From: Limimaricola sp027213785
Lineage (GTDB): Bacteria > Pseudomonadota > Alphaproteobacteria > Rhodobacterales > Rhodobacteraceae
Direction of reading: 5' to 3'
NCBI RefSeq assembly: GCF_050847355.1
Contig: NZ_CP193755.1
Coordinates: 2,418,001-2,482,000 of the forward strand
DNA: 64,000 nucleotides
The notes below the pieces were generated by a model, which saw only the letters and a program-made list of their open reading frames with translations, ran no database searches and had not been told where the DNA came from. Made by a program: the position numbers and the translations under genes. Positions 15,667-23,413 of this stretch are shown here, in pieces (position 1 is the stretch's first letter; each line of letters begins with the position of its first letter).

Positions 15667-16805
15667 CCGAGCTTTCCGCCCGCCTGCGCCCCGACCCGGC
15701 CCGCAGCCACGGCATCCCGATCGCCGTGCTGGCCGAGATCACCCATCGCTGCCCGCTGCAATGCCCCTATTGCTCCAACCCGGTCGAGCTCGAACGTGCC
15801 AGCGCCGAGCTCTCGACCGAGGAATGGCTGCGGGTGCTGGGCGAGATCGCCGATCTCGGCGTGCTGCAGCTGCATTTCTCGGGCGGTGAGCCGCTGGCCC
15901 GCCGCGACCTCGAAACCCTGGTCGCCCGCGCCGCCGCGCTCGACCTCTACACCAACCTGATCACCTCGGCCGTCACCCTGACCGAAGCCCGGCTTGACGC
16001 GCTGGCGCAGGCCGGTCTCGACCACGTGCAGATCTCGGTCCAGTCGGTCGAGGACGCGCTCGCCACCCGGATCGGCGGCCTGCGCGGCGCGCTCGAGCGC
16101 AAGCGCGCCGCCGCCGCATGGGTCCGCGCCCGCGACCTGCCGCTGACGCTCAACGCCGTGATGCACCGCCAGAACCTGCACGAGCTGCCCGAGATGATCG
16201 AGATGGCGCTCGATCTCGGCGCCGCCCGGCTCGAGGTCGCCAACGTCCAGTATTACGGCTGGGCGCTTAGGAACCGCGCCGCGCTGATGCCGACACCCGA
16301 CCAGATAGACACCGCCTCGAAGGTGGTCGACGCGGCCCGCGCCCGGCTGCATGGCCGCCTCGTCATCGACTATGTCGAACCCGACTACTACGCCGCCCGG
16401 CCCAAGCCCTGCATGGGCGGCTGGGGGCGGCAGGTCTTCAACATCTCGCCCTCGGGCAAGGTGCTGCCCTGCCACGCCGCCGAAAGCATCGCCGGGCTGC
16501 GCTTCGACTCGGTGCGCGACCACCCGCTGGCCTGGATCTGGGATCATTCCGAAGCGATGAACCGCTATCGAGGCACGGCCTGGATGCCCGAACCCTGCCG
16601 CTCCTGCGCGCACAAGCATGACGACTGGGGCGGCTGCCGCTGCCAGGCGTCGGCGCTTCTGGGCGACGCCGGCGCGACCGACCCGGCCTGCGCCTTCTCG
16701 CCCCGCCATGCCGAGGTGTTCGAGGCGGCGCTGGCCTTTTCCGAGGGCTCCGACCGCTACACCTACCGCGACTTTTCTGGCGGCACGCCAGAGCCGGGCG
16801 GATGA
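15663..16805 (+). CDS. pqqE: PqqA peptide cyclase PqqE (radical SAM)
   Basis: A 380-residue radical SAM enzyme that forms the carbon-carbon bond between the Glu and Tyr of PqqA. The SAM cluster motif is C30-x3-C34-x2-C37 (CPLQCPYC), with the FSGGEP loop near residue 80 and a C-terminal SPASM region with cysteines in KPCMGGW, VLPCHAAE, PEPCRSC and GGCRCQ. It is co-translated with pqqD and with the hydrolase downstream. Confidence 0.96.
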   Translation: MTELSARLRPDPARSHGIPIAVLAEITHRCPLQCPYCSNPVELERASAELSTEEWLRVLGEIADLGVLQLHFSGGEPLARRDLETLVARAAALDLYTNLITSAVTLTEARLDALAQAGLDHVQISVQSVEDALATRIGGLRGALERKRAAAAWVRARDLPLTLNAVMHRQNLHELPEMIEMALDLGAARLEVANVQYYGWALRNRAALMPTPDQIDTASKVVDAARARLHGRLVIDYVEPDYYAARPKPCMGGWGRQVFNISPSGKVLPCHAAESIAGLRFDSVRDHPLAWIWDHSEAMNRYRGTAWMPEPCRSCAHKHDDWGGCRCQASALLGDAGATDPACAFSPRHAEVFEAALAFSEGSDRYTYRDFSGGTPEPGG

Positions 16806-17719
16806 GCGGCTTCGCCGGCCACGTCGATGTCGGCGACGGCCACCAGATATATGCCGAGCTGACCGGCCCCGCCGACGCGCCCGCCGCGCTGTTCCTGCAT
16901 GGCGGGCCGGGCAGCGGCTGCCAGCCCGCCCACCGGGCGCTGTTCCCCAAGGCGACCCGGCTCCTGATGTTCGACCAGCGCGGCGCCGGGCGCTCGCGCC
17001 CGCATGGCGCGCGCCATGCCAACACCACCGCGCATCTGATCCGCGACATCGAGGCGCTGCGCGCCCGCTTCGCCATCGACCGCTGGCTGGTGGTCGGGGG
17101 CTCGTGGGGCGCGACGCTGGCGCTGGCCTATGCGCTGGCCCATGCCGAGCGGGTCTCAGGGATCGTGCTGCGGGCGGTGTTCCTCGGCACCCGCGCCGAG
17201 CTGGAGACCGCCTTCCTCGACACGCTGCCGCGCTTTCACCCGGCGCTCTTCGACGACTTCCTGGCGCTGCTCGACGCGCCCGAGCGCGCCGATCCGCTCG
17301 GCGCCTACTGGACCCGCATCCTCGACCCCGACCCGGCGATCCACCGCCCGGCGGCCCGCGCCTGGGCCGGGACCGAGCGCATCCTGTCGCGGATCACCCC
17401 CGCCGCGGCCCGGCTCGACCGCGATGCGCTCGCCGCCCCCGGCCCGCTGCCCGCCACCCCGTTCATGGAGGCGCATTACTTCCGCGCCGGCTGCTTCCTC
17501 GACGCGCCGCTCCTCGACCGCGCATCGGCGCTGCGCCCGGTCCCCGGCCACATCGTCCAGGGCCGCCATGACCTCCTCTGCCCGCCCGCGACCAGCCACG
17601 CGCTTGCCGCGCGATGGGGCGCGCCGGTGGAGGTGATCGAGGATGCCGGTCACGACATGGCCGATGGCGGCACCATCGCCGCCCTGCGCGCGGCGATCGC
17701 CGCGATGGCAGCGCGGTGA
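16802..17719 (+). CDS. alpha/beta hydrolase, proline iminopeptidase-like
   Basis: A 305-residue cytoplasmic alpha/beta hydrolase with the oxyanion motif HGGPGSGC, FDQRGAGRSRPHG, nucleophile elbow GGSWG and the late ASP-His region (GRHDLLCP, EDAGHDM). This is the proline iminopeptidase (Pip, S33) pattern. It overlaps pqqE by ATGA and the M16 protease by GTGA, so it is part of the pqq operon. A role in trimming peptide remnants from PqqA is a reasonable inference; it could also be a general aminopeptidase captured by the operon. Confidence 0.85.
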   Translation: MSGFAGHVDVGDGHQIYAELTGPADAPAALFLHGGPGSGCQPAHRALFPKATRLLMFDQRGAGRSRPHGARHANTTAHLIRDIEALRARFAIDRWLVVGGSWGATLALAYALAHAERVSGIVLRAVFLGTRAELETAFLDTLPRFHPALFDDFLALLDAPERADPLGAYWTRILDPDPAIHRPAARAWAGTERILSRITPAAARLDRDALAAPGPLPATPFMEAHYFRAGCFLDAPLLDRASALRPVPGHIVQGRHDLLCPPATSHALAARWGAPVEVIEDAGHDMADGGTIAALRAAIAAMAAR

Positions 17720-20277
17720 GCGGTTTCGCCGTCGCAGCCGAAGCGCATCTGCCCGAAATCAGCGCGCTGGCCCGGCTGCACCATCACCCGGGCGGCGGCG
17801 CGGCGCTGACCCTGCAGGGCGGCGATCTAAACGCACTGTCGCTCGGCATCCGCACGCCGCTACCCGACGACAGCGGCATCGCCCATGTGCTGGAGCATTG
17901 CGTGCTGCAGGGCTCGCGCCGCTTTCCGCTGCGCCGGGGCTTCGCCGCGCTGCTCGACGGCGCGCTGCACGGCCATCTCAACGCCGCCACCCTGCCCGGC
18001 CTGACCGTCTACGAGATCGCCTGCGCCCATGACCGCGAGTTCGACCGGCTGGCCGCGATCTGGCTCGACGCGGCATTCCACCCACTGCTGCACGCTGATG
18101 CCTTCGCCCGAGAGGGCTGGCGCCTCGCGCTCGACCCGCCGCGCCTGACCGGCGTGGTGCTGAACGAGATGCTCGGCCACCGCGCCACGCCGCGCGCCTT
18201 CGGCGACGCGATCCGCGCGGCGCTGTTTCCCGGCGCGGCGCAGGGCTTCGACCCCGGCGGCGACCCGGCCCGGCTGCCCGATCTCACCCTCGCGGCGATG
18301 CGCCGCTACCACGCCCGCCACTACCGCGCCGGCGGCGCGCTGGCGGTGATCGCCGGGCCGGAGCCCGAGGCGCGGCTGCCAATGCTGGCCCACGCCTTCG
18401 ACACTGCGCCCGGGCCGGTGCCGGACGCGCCCGCCCCGCCCCGCCGCTGGCACGCGCCGCGCCGCCGGATCGCGGCGCGCGGCCCCGCCCCCGCCGCCAT
18501 CGCCTGGTGGCTGCGCGGCGCGACCGGCGCCGAGGCCGCGCTCCTGGCCGAGACTCTGCTCGGCACCCCCGCCGCGCCGCTGCGGCGGGCGCTGACCGAT
18601 GCGGGCTTTCAGGCCGAGCCGCTCCTTAACCCGATCGATCCCGAGACCGACCCGCCGGTGCTGCGCATCGCCCTGCCCGCCATCGCCCCCGACCGGGTCG
18701 CGGTCTTCGAGACCTGCCTGCTCGCCGCGATCGAGCGGCTGTCGCGCGGCCTCGACCCGGACGAGGTCCGGGCCGCGCGCGCCCGCCTTGCGCTGCGGCA
18801 TGGTCTGGCCGAGGATCCCCGCCGCCCGGCCCCGCTGTTACGCGGGCTCGCGGCCCTGCGCGGCTGGCGCGACGGCGGCGACCCGATCGGGGCGCTGCGC
18901 CTCGGCGACGCCAGCGCCGACCCCGCCCGGCTCGCGGCGCTGGTCGCCACCGAACTGCGCGACAACCCGCACCGCGTCACCCTGACCCGAGAGGCCGCCA
19001 CCCCGGACCTCGCCGCCCGCGCCCGGGCGATGGCCGCCGACCCGGTGATCCGCCGCCGCGCCCGCCGCCTCGCCGCGACCATGGACCGCCCCGAACGGCC
19101 CGGCGCGCGCGCCGCACTCGGCGCCCCCGCCCGCGCCGACTGGCCGCGCGACGCCCCCGAGCGCCCCGCCCGTCTCGTTCGCATCGGCCCGGCCGAGGCG
19201 CTGTCGATGCCGAGAGACAGCGGTCTGGTGCAGCTCGATCTCGGCTTCGACCTCGCGCAGCTGCCTGCCGCCGACCTGCCCCTTGCCGGTCTGCTGGCCG
19301 AGGCGCTGCGCCACGCCGCGCCCCCCGGCATCACCGCCGAGACCCGCGCCGCCCCGCGCCCGGATGGCGGCGTGGCCGCCCGGCTCTGGCTGCGCGGCAC
19401 CGCGCCGGTGGCCGAGGCGCGCGAACTGGTCGCCGCACTGCTCGCGCGCGGCACCACCCCCCTGCCCGACCCGGCACCGCTGGCGGCGTCCCGCGCCGCC
19501 CGCCATCATGCGCACCTCACCGGGCAGGGCCACGAGGCCGCCGACCTGATGCTGCGCGCCCAGATGGGGGCCGCGGGCGCGACCGAGGCCGCGCTCACAG
19601 CCCCCGCCAGGGCCGACGCCGCCCGCCTCGCCGCGCTGCGCGACCGGCTGCTCGGCACGCGCCCCTTCTGCGCACTCTCCGGTCCCGCCGCGACGCTGGA
19701 CGCACTGCACGACGCGCTGGCCCGAACCGTCGCCGAAGGCGCCCCGCCAAGCCCGGCACGGCCGGCGCCCCCCTGCTTAGGACCCGTCCGCCTCGCGCTG
19801 CCGGTCGCCGCGGCGACGGTGGCGCGCGGCCTCGATCTCGGCCCGCAGCCGGGCAGCGTGGCGGCGGCGGCGCAGCGCCTCGCTACTGGCTGGCTCTGGC
19901 CGCATGTCCGCGACCGGATCGGCGCCTATGGCGCGCAGGCCCGGCTCGACCCGGTGACCGGCCATCTGCGGCTGATCTCGATCCGCGACCCGGGCATTCA
20001 GGCCACGCTCGCGGTCTTTGCCGAGGCCCCTGACTGGCTCGACCGCGCCGAGGGGATCGAGCGCGGGATTGTCCCGGCTCTGGCTATGCTCGACCGGCCT
20101 CTGCTCTGGCGCGAGGAGCTCATAAGCCACGCTATGGCGCATCTGGCCGGCGACATCGCCGGCCCCCGCCGCCGGGCCGAGCTGATCGCGGCCGGCGCAC
20201 GTGCCCTGCCAGACCTAGCGGCGGCGATGCGCGCCGCGGCCCATCAGCCGCATCTGGTGGTGATCGCGCCGGGTTGA
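17716..20277 (+). CDS. M16C (PreP-like) zinc protease, PqqF-type role
   Basis: An 853-residue metalloprotease. The inverted zinc motif is H57-V-L-E60-H61 in DSGIAHVLEHCVLQGSRR, with the third ligand E151 in LNEMLGH. The 91-residue spacing and the surrounding sequence resemble the presequence protease (M16C) group rather than the M16A/B PqqF or PqqG. No signal peptide is seen. The GTG start overlaps the upstream stop (GTGA). Processing of the cross-linked PqqA peptide requires an M16 protease in other bacteria, so this is the likely PqqF equivalent (inference). The C-terminal half is alanine/arginine-rich and more diverged than PreP, and the protein is shorter than typical PreP (about 970). 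Confidence 0.85.
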   Translation: MSGFAVAAEAHLPEISALARLHHHPGGGAALTLQGGDLNALSLGIRTPLPDDSGIAHVLEHCVLQGSRRFPLRRGFAALLDGALHGHLNAATLPGLTVYEIACAHDREFDRLAAIWLDAAFHPLLHADAFAREGWRLALDPPRLTGVVLNEMLGHRATPRAFGDAIRAALFPGAAQGFDPGGDPARLPDLTLAAMRRYHARHYRAGGALAVIAGPEPEARLPMLAHAFDTAPGPVPDAPAPPRRWHAPRRRIAARGPAPAAIAWWLRGATGAEAALLAETLLGTPAAPLRRALTDAGFQAEPLLNPIDPETDPPVLRIALPAIAPDRVAVFETCLLAAIERLSRGLDPDEVRAARARLALRHGLAEDPRRPAPLLRGLAALRGWRDGGDPIGALRLGDASADPARLAALVATELRDNPHRVTLTREAATPDLAARARAMAADPVIRRRARRLAATMDRPERPGARAALGAPARADWPRDAPERPARLVRIGPAEALSMPRDSGLVQLDLGFDLAQLPAADLPLAGLLAEALRHAAPPGITAETRAAPRPDGGVAARLWLRGTAPVAEARELVAALLARGTTPLPDPAPLAASRAARHHAHLTGQGHEAADLMLRAQMGAAGATEAALTAPARADAARLAALRDRLLGTRPFCALSGPAATLDALHDALARTVAEGAPPSPARPAPPCLGPVRLALPVAAATVARGLDLGPQPGSVAAAAQRLATGWLWPHVRDRIGAYGAQARLDPVTGHLRLISIRDPGIQATLAVFAEAPDWLDRAEGIERGIVPALAMLDRPLLWREELISHAMAHLAGDIAGPRRRAELIAAGARALPDLAAAMRAAAHQPHLVVIAPG

Positions 20278-20294
20278 GCCGCTATATCAGCGGC
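20278..20294 (+). terminator. short hairpin right after the pqq operon
   Basis: GCCGCT and AGCGGC form a 6-bp stem with a 5 nt loop immediately after the protease stop. Any downstream T-tract has been replaced by IS sequence, so it may be a truncated terminator. Confidence 0.35.
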
Positions 20295-20299
20295 AATGG

Positions 20300-20633
20300 C
20301 CGATCGGGTTGTCTTGATCGGCTTACCGCGAATGACGCCCTGGAGCCCCATGGACCTCATCAGTCGCGCCACCGTGCAGCGCGCCACGTCGAAACCCTCC
20401 CGCTCCAGCTGGCGCCACACCTTGCGGACGCCGTAAACGCGGAAGTTGGCATCGAACACGCGTGCAATCTCGGGGCGCAGCTCTGCATCCCGCTTGGCAC
20501 GCTCCGACCGCTGGGCCGGATCAGCCCGTTTCGCTACGTGGTCATAGTAGGTGGACGGGGCGATCGGCAGCACCTTGCAGATCGGCTCGACCCCGTGCTC
20601 TTTACGATGTTCGTCGATAAAGGCGACCATCAT
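20300..20633 (-). pseudogene. IS3-family transposase OrfB, N-terminal fragment
   Basis: The frame begins MMVAFIDEHRKEHGVEPIC and continues through the HTH_21 region (YGVRKVWRQLEREGF, MGLQGVIRGKPIKTT) of IS3 OrfB. It then breaks off: the DDE integrase core is absent and the remaining codons run into the 3' end of the M16 protease gene. Only about 110 of the usual 270 or so residues remain. Confidence 0.85.
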
Positions 20634-20667
20634 TTCGACCAGCGGTCGAGCTCCGCCTGCACAAAGT

Positions 20668-20704
20668 CGATCACGTCACGCCACCGGTTCGAGTGGCGTG
20701 ATCG
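20668..20704. repeat. 37-nt palindromic insertion inside the IS remnant
   Basis: CGATCACG (20668-20675) pairs with CGTGATCG (20697-20704), and TCACGCCAC (20676-20684) pairs with GTGGCGTGA (20693-20701). Removing the segment rejoins the expected OrfA tail in frame, so it looks like a small mobile palindrome (REP-like) rather than IS sequence. Confidence 0.5.
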
Positions 20705-20990
20705 ACGCTGAGGCCTTCCGCAGGATCTCGTTGGCTTGGCGCAACTCGCGGTTCTCCCGCTCCAGCGCCTTCATCTTCTCGGCGGCCTCAGCCGGTATGC
20801 CCGCTCGCTGGCCGCTGTCGATCTCTGCCCTGTTGATCCACTCGTTCAGCGTCTGCGGCGCGCAGCCAATCTTGGCCGAGATCGACAGGATGGCCGCCCA
20901 GCGGGACTCATGCTGCCCTTCGTTGCCCAGAACCATGCGAACCGCACGCTCGCGCACTTCAGGCGCATACTTGTTCGTCGTCTTGCTCAT
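20676..20990 (-). CDS. IS3-family transposase OrfA (3' end altered)
   Basis: A 104-residue helix-turn-helix protein with the typical IS3 OrfA layout: YAPEVRERAVRMVL at the N-terminus, IGCAPQTLNEWI helix-turn-helix, and a leucine-zipper ending ALERENRELRQANEILRKAS. The usual tail (YFAQAELDR type) is missing from this frame because about 37 nt of palindromic sequence is inserted there; FVQAELDRWSK can still be read in another frame after the insert. The element is therefore probably dead. Confidence 0.85.
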   Translation of the reverse strand: MSKTTNKYAPEVRERAVRMVLGNEGQHESRWAAILSISAKIGCAPQTLNEWINRAEIDSGQRAGIPAEAAEKMKALERENRELRQANEILRKASASITPLEPVA

Positions 20991-21067
20991 GCTCCACCTT
21001 ACTCAGGAGTTGGAGCCTCCGACAAACCCGGGGCGGTTCAGTATTCCAAGATCGCCGGTAGCAACTT

Positions 21068-21313
21068 TTACTGCTGCATCTTGAGGCGAACCCCTTCGCC
21101 TGCCTCACTGGTAGTAGGCAGAAATTCGATACCAGCCTTTTCTAGGGCCTCCTTCACTGCAGTGACAATCCTAACGGAAGACCTTGTTGGGCCGAACTGT
21201 GGGTTCTCGATCCGTTGAATAGTGGGAAGGGATACTCCTGACAGCTCTGCCAGTTGTCGTTGATCCATATGCAGAAAGAGGCGGGCTGCTTTCACCTGCT
21301 CAATACTTATCAC
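21068..21313 (-). CDS. XRE-family helix-turn-helix regulator
   Basis: An 81-residue DNA-binding protein. The helix-turn-helix covers about residues 5-40 (VKAARLFLHMDQRQLAELSGVSLPTIQRIE), followed by a short C-terminal part reading SVRIVTAVKEALEKAGIEFLP, a pattern common in small phage- and plasmid-type transcriptional regulators. It is divergent from the nuclease gene across about 155 nt that contain two TATGNNNCATA sites. Codon use and base composition are less GC-rich than in the flanking pqq genes, consistent with transfer. Confidence 0.85.
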   Translation of the reverse strand: MISIEQVKAARLFLHMDQRQLAELSGVSLPTIQRIENPQFGPTRSSVRIVTAVKEALEKAGIEFLPTTSEAGEGVRLKMQQ

Positions 21314-21331
21314 GTTCTAAACCTACTTTAC

Positions 21332-21381
21332 TATGTTTCATACTTTACTTCACCCATCAGCACTCCTATGTATGAAACATA
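21332..21381. promoter_or_regulatory. paired XRE operator sites
   Basis: TATGTTTCATA (21332-21342) and TATGAAACATA (21371-21381) are reverse complements of each other and each is a TATG-N3-CATA dyad, spaced 39 bp start to start. They sit in the AT-richer region between the XRE gene and the nuclease gene, the expected place for the regulator to act on both. Confidence 0.6.
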
Positions 21382-21470
21382 ACGAAAGAGGTTCGCCAGT
21401 GCAAACACCGTAGCGCCTATGGGTGGCTTCGGGTGAGCCTCTGCGGCCTGCTGAAACTTAGGAGTTTGCC

Positions 21471-22787
21471 ATGCTGACCCCTCTCCCCACTGCTGTTCCC
21501 CGCCTCCTCGATGTCGTCCTCGATTGCCGCCGCTATCCGGATGGCGACATGGCCTACGCCGCCTCCCTGCTCGACTCGCTGGATGCATCCGAGCTGGCGC
21601 AGCTGCGCCGGACCACGACCCTGTCGCATGTGGCCCGGGCACCGGCGTTCCGCTGCGTGTCCTGCAATGGCCCGCTGCTCGTACGGACCGACAGCGTCCG
21701 GTCGTGCCGTGAGCTGGGCGGCCGCCGCGCCCGGTTCTACCATGCCCGGAACAGCCGCGCCGTCGGCTGCCTGATTAATACCGAGGAAGGCATGACGCCT
21801 GATGCGATCAACGCCCGCCAGTTCGAAGGGCGCCAGGAGGGGGTGCGACACGAAGCGCTTAAAAAGGGATTGGTTGACGCCCTGTACAGGGACGTGGAGG
21901 TCATCTCTGTCGCAGCCGAGCAGCCCGTGATCGCCGATCGGCGGTTTCGCCGTCCCGACGTGCTGGCCATGCTGGCCTCCGGCGACCGCATCGCGTTCGA
22001 AGTTCAGCTCGCCTCGCCGCAGATGGCAACGATCGTCGGCAGGGCGCAGTTCTATGCAGACGCCCGCGTCGCCCTGCTGTGGGTCATGGACAAGACGCAG
22101 CTGGACGCCTCGCTGCCCCTGCAGGGCTTCCAAGACGTCTACTGGCCGCAGGGCGGGGCGGTTTTCGCCATCGACGACGAGGCTCTGGCCGAGAGCAAGT
22201 GCGCCGGCGCGCTGCGGCTGCACCAGGTGACGGTAACTCAGATCGACAACCGGCTGGAGTGGAGCAGCGAACTGGTCGGACTCGATGCCGTGCGAACATT
22301 CCTCGGTCTCGACGTGCCGGATCGGCACCCGAGCATCGCGGTGGATCCGCTGGCCCGCGTCATGCTCGATGCCTTGGCCCGGGGTGACAGCCGCGCTGCC
22401 GGTGCCGCGTTCACCCTCTTGGTGCAGAGCTGCGGTGCGGACTTAAGCTGGCACGACGCGCAGCAGGATGGGTTTGATCGCATCGTACCGGTGCTGGTCA
22501 CGCTGCTCACCGGCCGCAAGGCGGCGCCCTCGGGCTATGCCAATGATGCGGCTGCGGCGATCCTGAACTCGGCCCTTGAGGCGCCGAGCCTGCGCGACTG
22601 GAGCCGGGTCGTCGCCGTGGTGGGCAACTCGACCGTCGAGGCGGCAGGTCGGATGGCGCGCCGGAGCACATGGAGCAAGGTCTCGCGGAATCTGCGAGTC
22701 ATCGGCCGGGCTCCACAGCGCGCCGACGCCCTCGAGCAGCGTTGGCGCCCCGTCCTCCGGCGCCTGTTTCCCCAACTGCCAGACTGA
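21471..22787 (+). CDS. CoiA-like / DUF6035-like putative nuclease
   Basis: A 438-residue cytoplasmic protein. Residues 60-110 contain a CVSC pair followed by ARFYHAR, like the small zinc region of competence protein CoiA. Residues 122-190 contain EGVRHEALKKGL, then RRPDVLAMLASGDRIAFEVQLAS, i.e. the E, D and ExQ pattern of CoiA-type PD-(D/E)XK nucleases. The C-terminal 200 residues are not recognised. TTAGGAGTTTGCC lies ahead of the ATG. Judged by the motifs it cuts or binds DNA; the biological role in the island (defence, transfer or competence-like) is not known. Confidence 0.65.
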   Translation: MLTPLPTAVPRLLDVVLDCRRYPDGDMAYAASLLDSLDASELAQLRRTTTLSHVARAPAFRCVSCNGPLLVRTDSVRSCRELGGRRARFYHARNSRAVGCLINTEEGMTPDAINARQFEGRQEGVRHEALKKGLVDALYRDVEVISVAAEQPVIADRRFRRPDVLAMLASGDRIAFEVQLASPQMATIVGRAQFYADARVALLWVMDKTQLDASLPLQGFQDVYWPQGGAVFAIDDEALAESKCAGALRLHQVTVTQIDNRLEWSSELVGLDAVRTFLGLDVPDRHPSIAVDPLARVMLDALARGDSRAAGAAFTLLVQSCGADLSWHDAQQDGFDRIVPVLVTLLTGRKAAPSGYANDAAAAILNSALEAPSLRDWSRVVAVVGNSTVEAAGRMARRSTWSKVSRNLRVIGRAPQRADALEQRWRPVLRRLFPQLPD

Positions 22788-23160
22788 CACCGGTCGCAAG
22801 GATCTGCCTCCCCCGCAGAGAGGTGGCTGACCCTACACACTGACCGCCCACCCGATCTCTCCCCTCCGCAAACACCACTCCTGATGCCCCGCGGCATCGG
22901 GCCGACCCCCTGCATCCTCCACACATGACGAGGTCTTCCATGTCCCTGATGCCCTGCCCTGCCTCCAACGTCTGCACTGCCCCTATGACCCTGCTCAGCT
23001 CAGCTGATGTCGCCTCCCACCTCGACAGCCATTGCCATGCTACCGGCGGCGTGCTGCTCTTCGATTGGCTGATGGCGCGCAAAGCGGCCGAGGCGCATGC
23101 CGCTGCCCTTAAGACTGGCATCGTGCCGATAACGCCGCGCATCGTCAGTACCGGAAAACC
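22788..23160 (+). other. region between nuclease and AAA gene, no clear complete gene
   Basis: A 370 nt stretch. It contains a 6-bp hairpin GATGCC/GGCATC at 22883-22898 and the start of a possible small frame (22940, see next entry). Nothing else was recognised. Confidence 0.4.
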
Positions 23161-23413
23161 ATGGGAGCGTACGACGAAGCCGTCGAGGCGATCTTTGGCG
23201 GTCCGGTTAACCTTCCGGAGATCGAGGATCCCGGCCCGGCCCCGGTCGCGCCGCAGGAAGAGGTGCCGTTCGGCCCGCCCTGCCCCGCCGCCATCGGTCG
23301 CAGCCCGACAGAGGTCGCCGCGGCCGCCGCCTGCGGCATCGACCTCTACGCGGTCATGCAGACGCATAGGACGCAGGTGCCCCCGTATCCTCCCGCCGCA
23401 CTCGAGGATCTGA
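22940..23413 (+). CDS. possible small protein or displaced N-terminus of AAA protein
   Basis: A frame opening MSLMPCPASNVC, with GAGG 8 nt upstream, reads plausibly for about 75 residues (ADVASHLDSHCHATGG, LMARKAAEAHAAALKTGIVP) and then becomes arginine/serine/proline-rich where it overlaps the first 250 nt of the AAA gene. The first part looks coding and the second like a shadow. Either a small gene overlaps the AAA start, or a frameshift separated this N-terminus from the AAA protein. I cannot decide between them from the sequence. Confidence 0.3.
   Translation: MSLMPCPASNVCTAPMTLLSSADVASHLDSHCHATGGVLLFDWLMARKAAEAHAAALKTGIVPITPRIVSTGKPWERTTKPSRRSLAVRLTFRRSRIPARPRSRRRKRCRSARPAPPPSVAARQRSPRPPPAASTSTRSCRRIGRRCPRILPPHSRI

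Larger units (their letters stand above)
20295..21040 (-). mobile_element. truncated IS3-family insertion sequence
   Basis: The minus strand holds a 5' inverted repeat beginning TGAACCGCCCC at 21040, then orfA and the first part of orfB of an IS3-type element. The orfB frame loses IS similarity near 20300, right beside the pqq operon end, and no second inverted repeat is visible, so the 3' half of the element has been deleted. It marks one edge of the accessory island. Confidence 0.85.
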
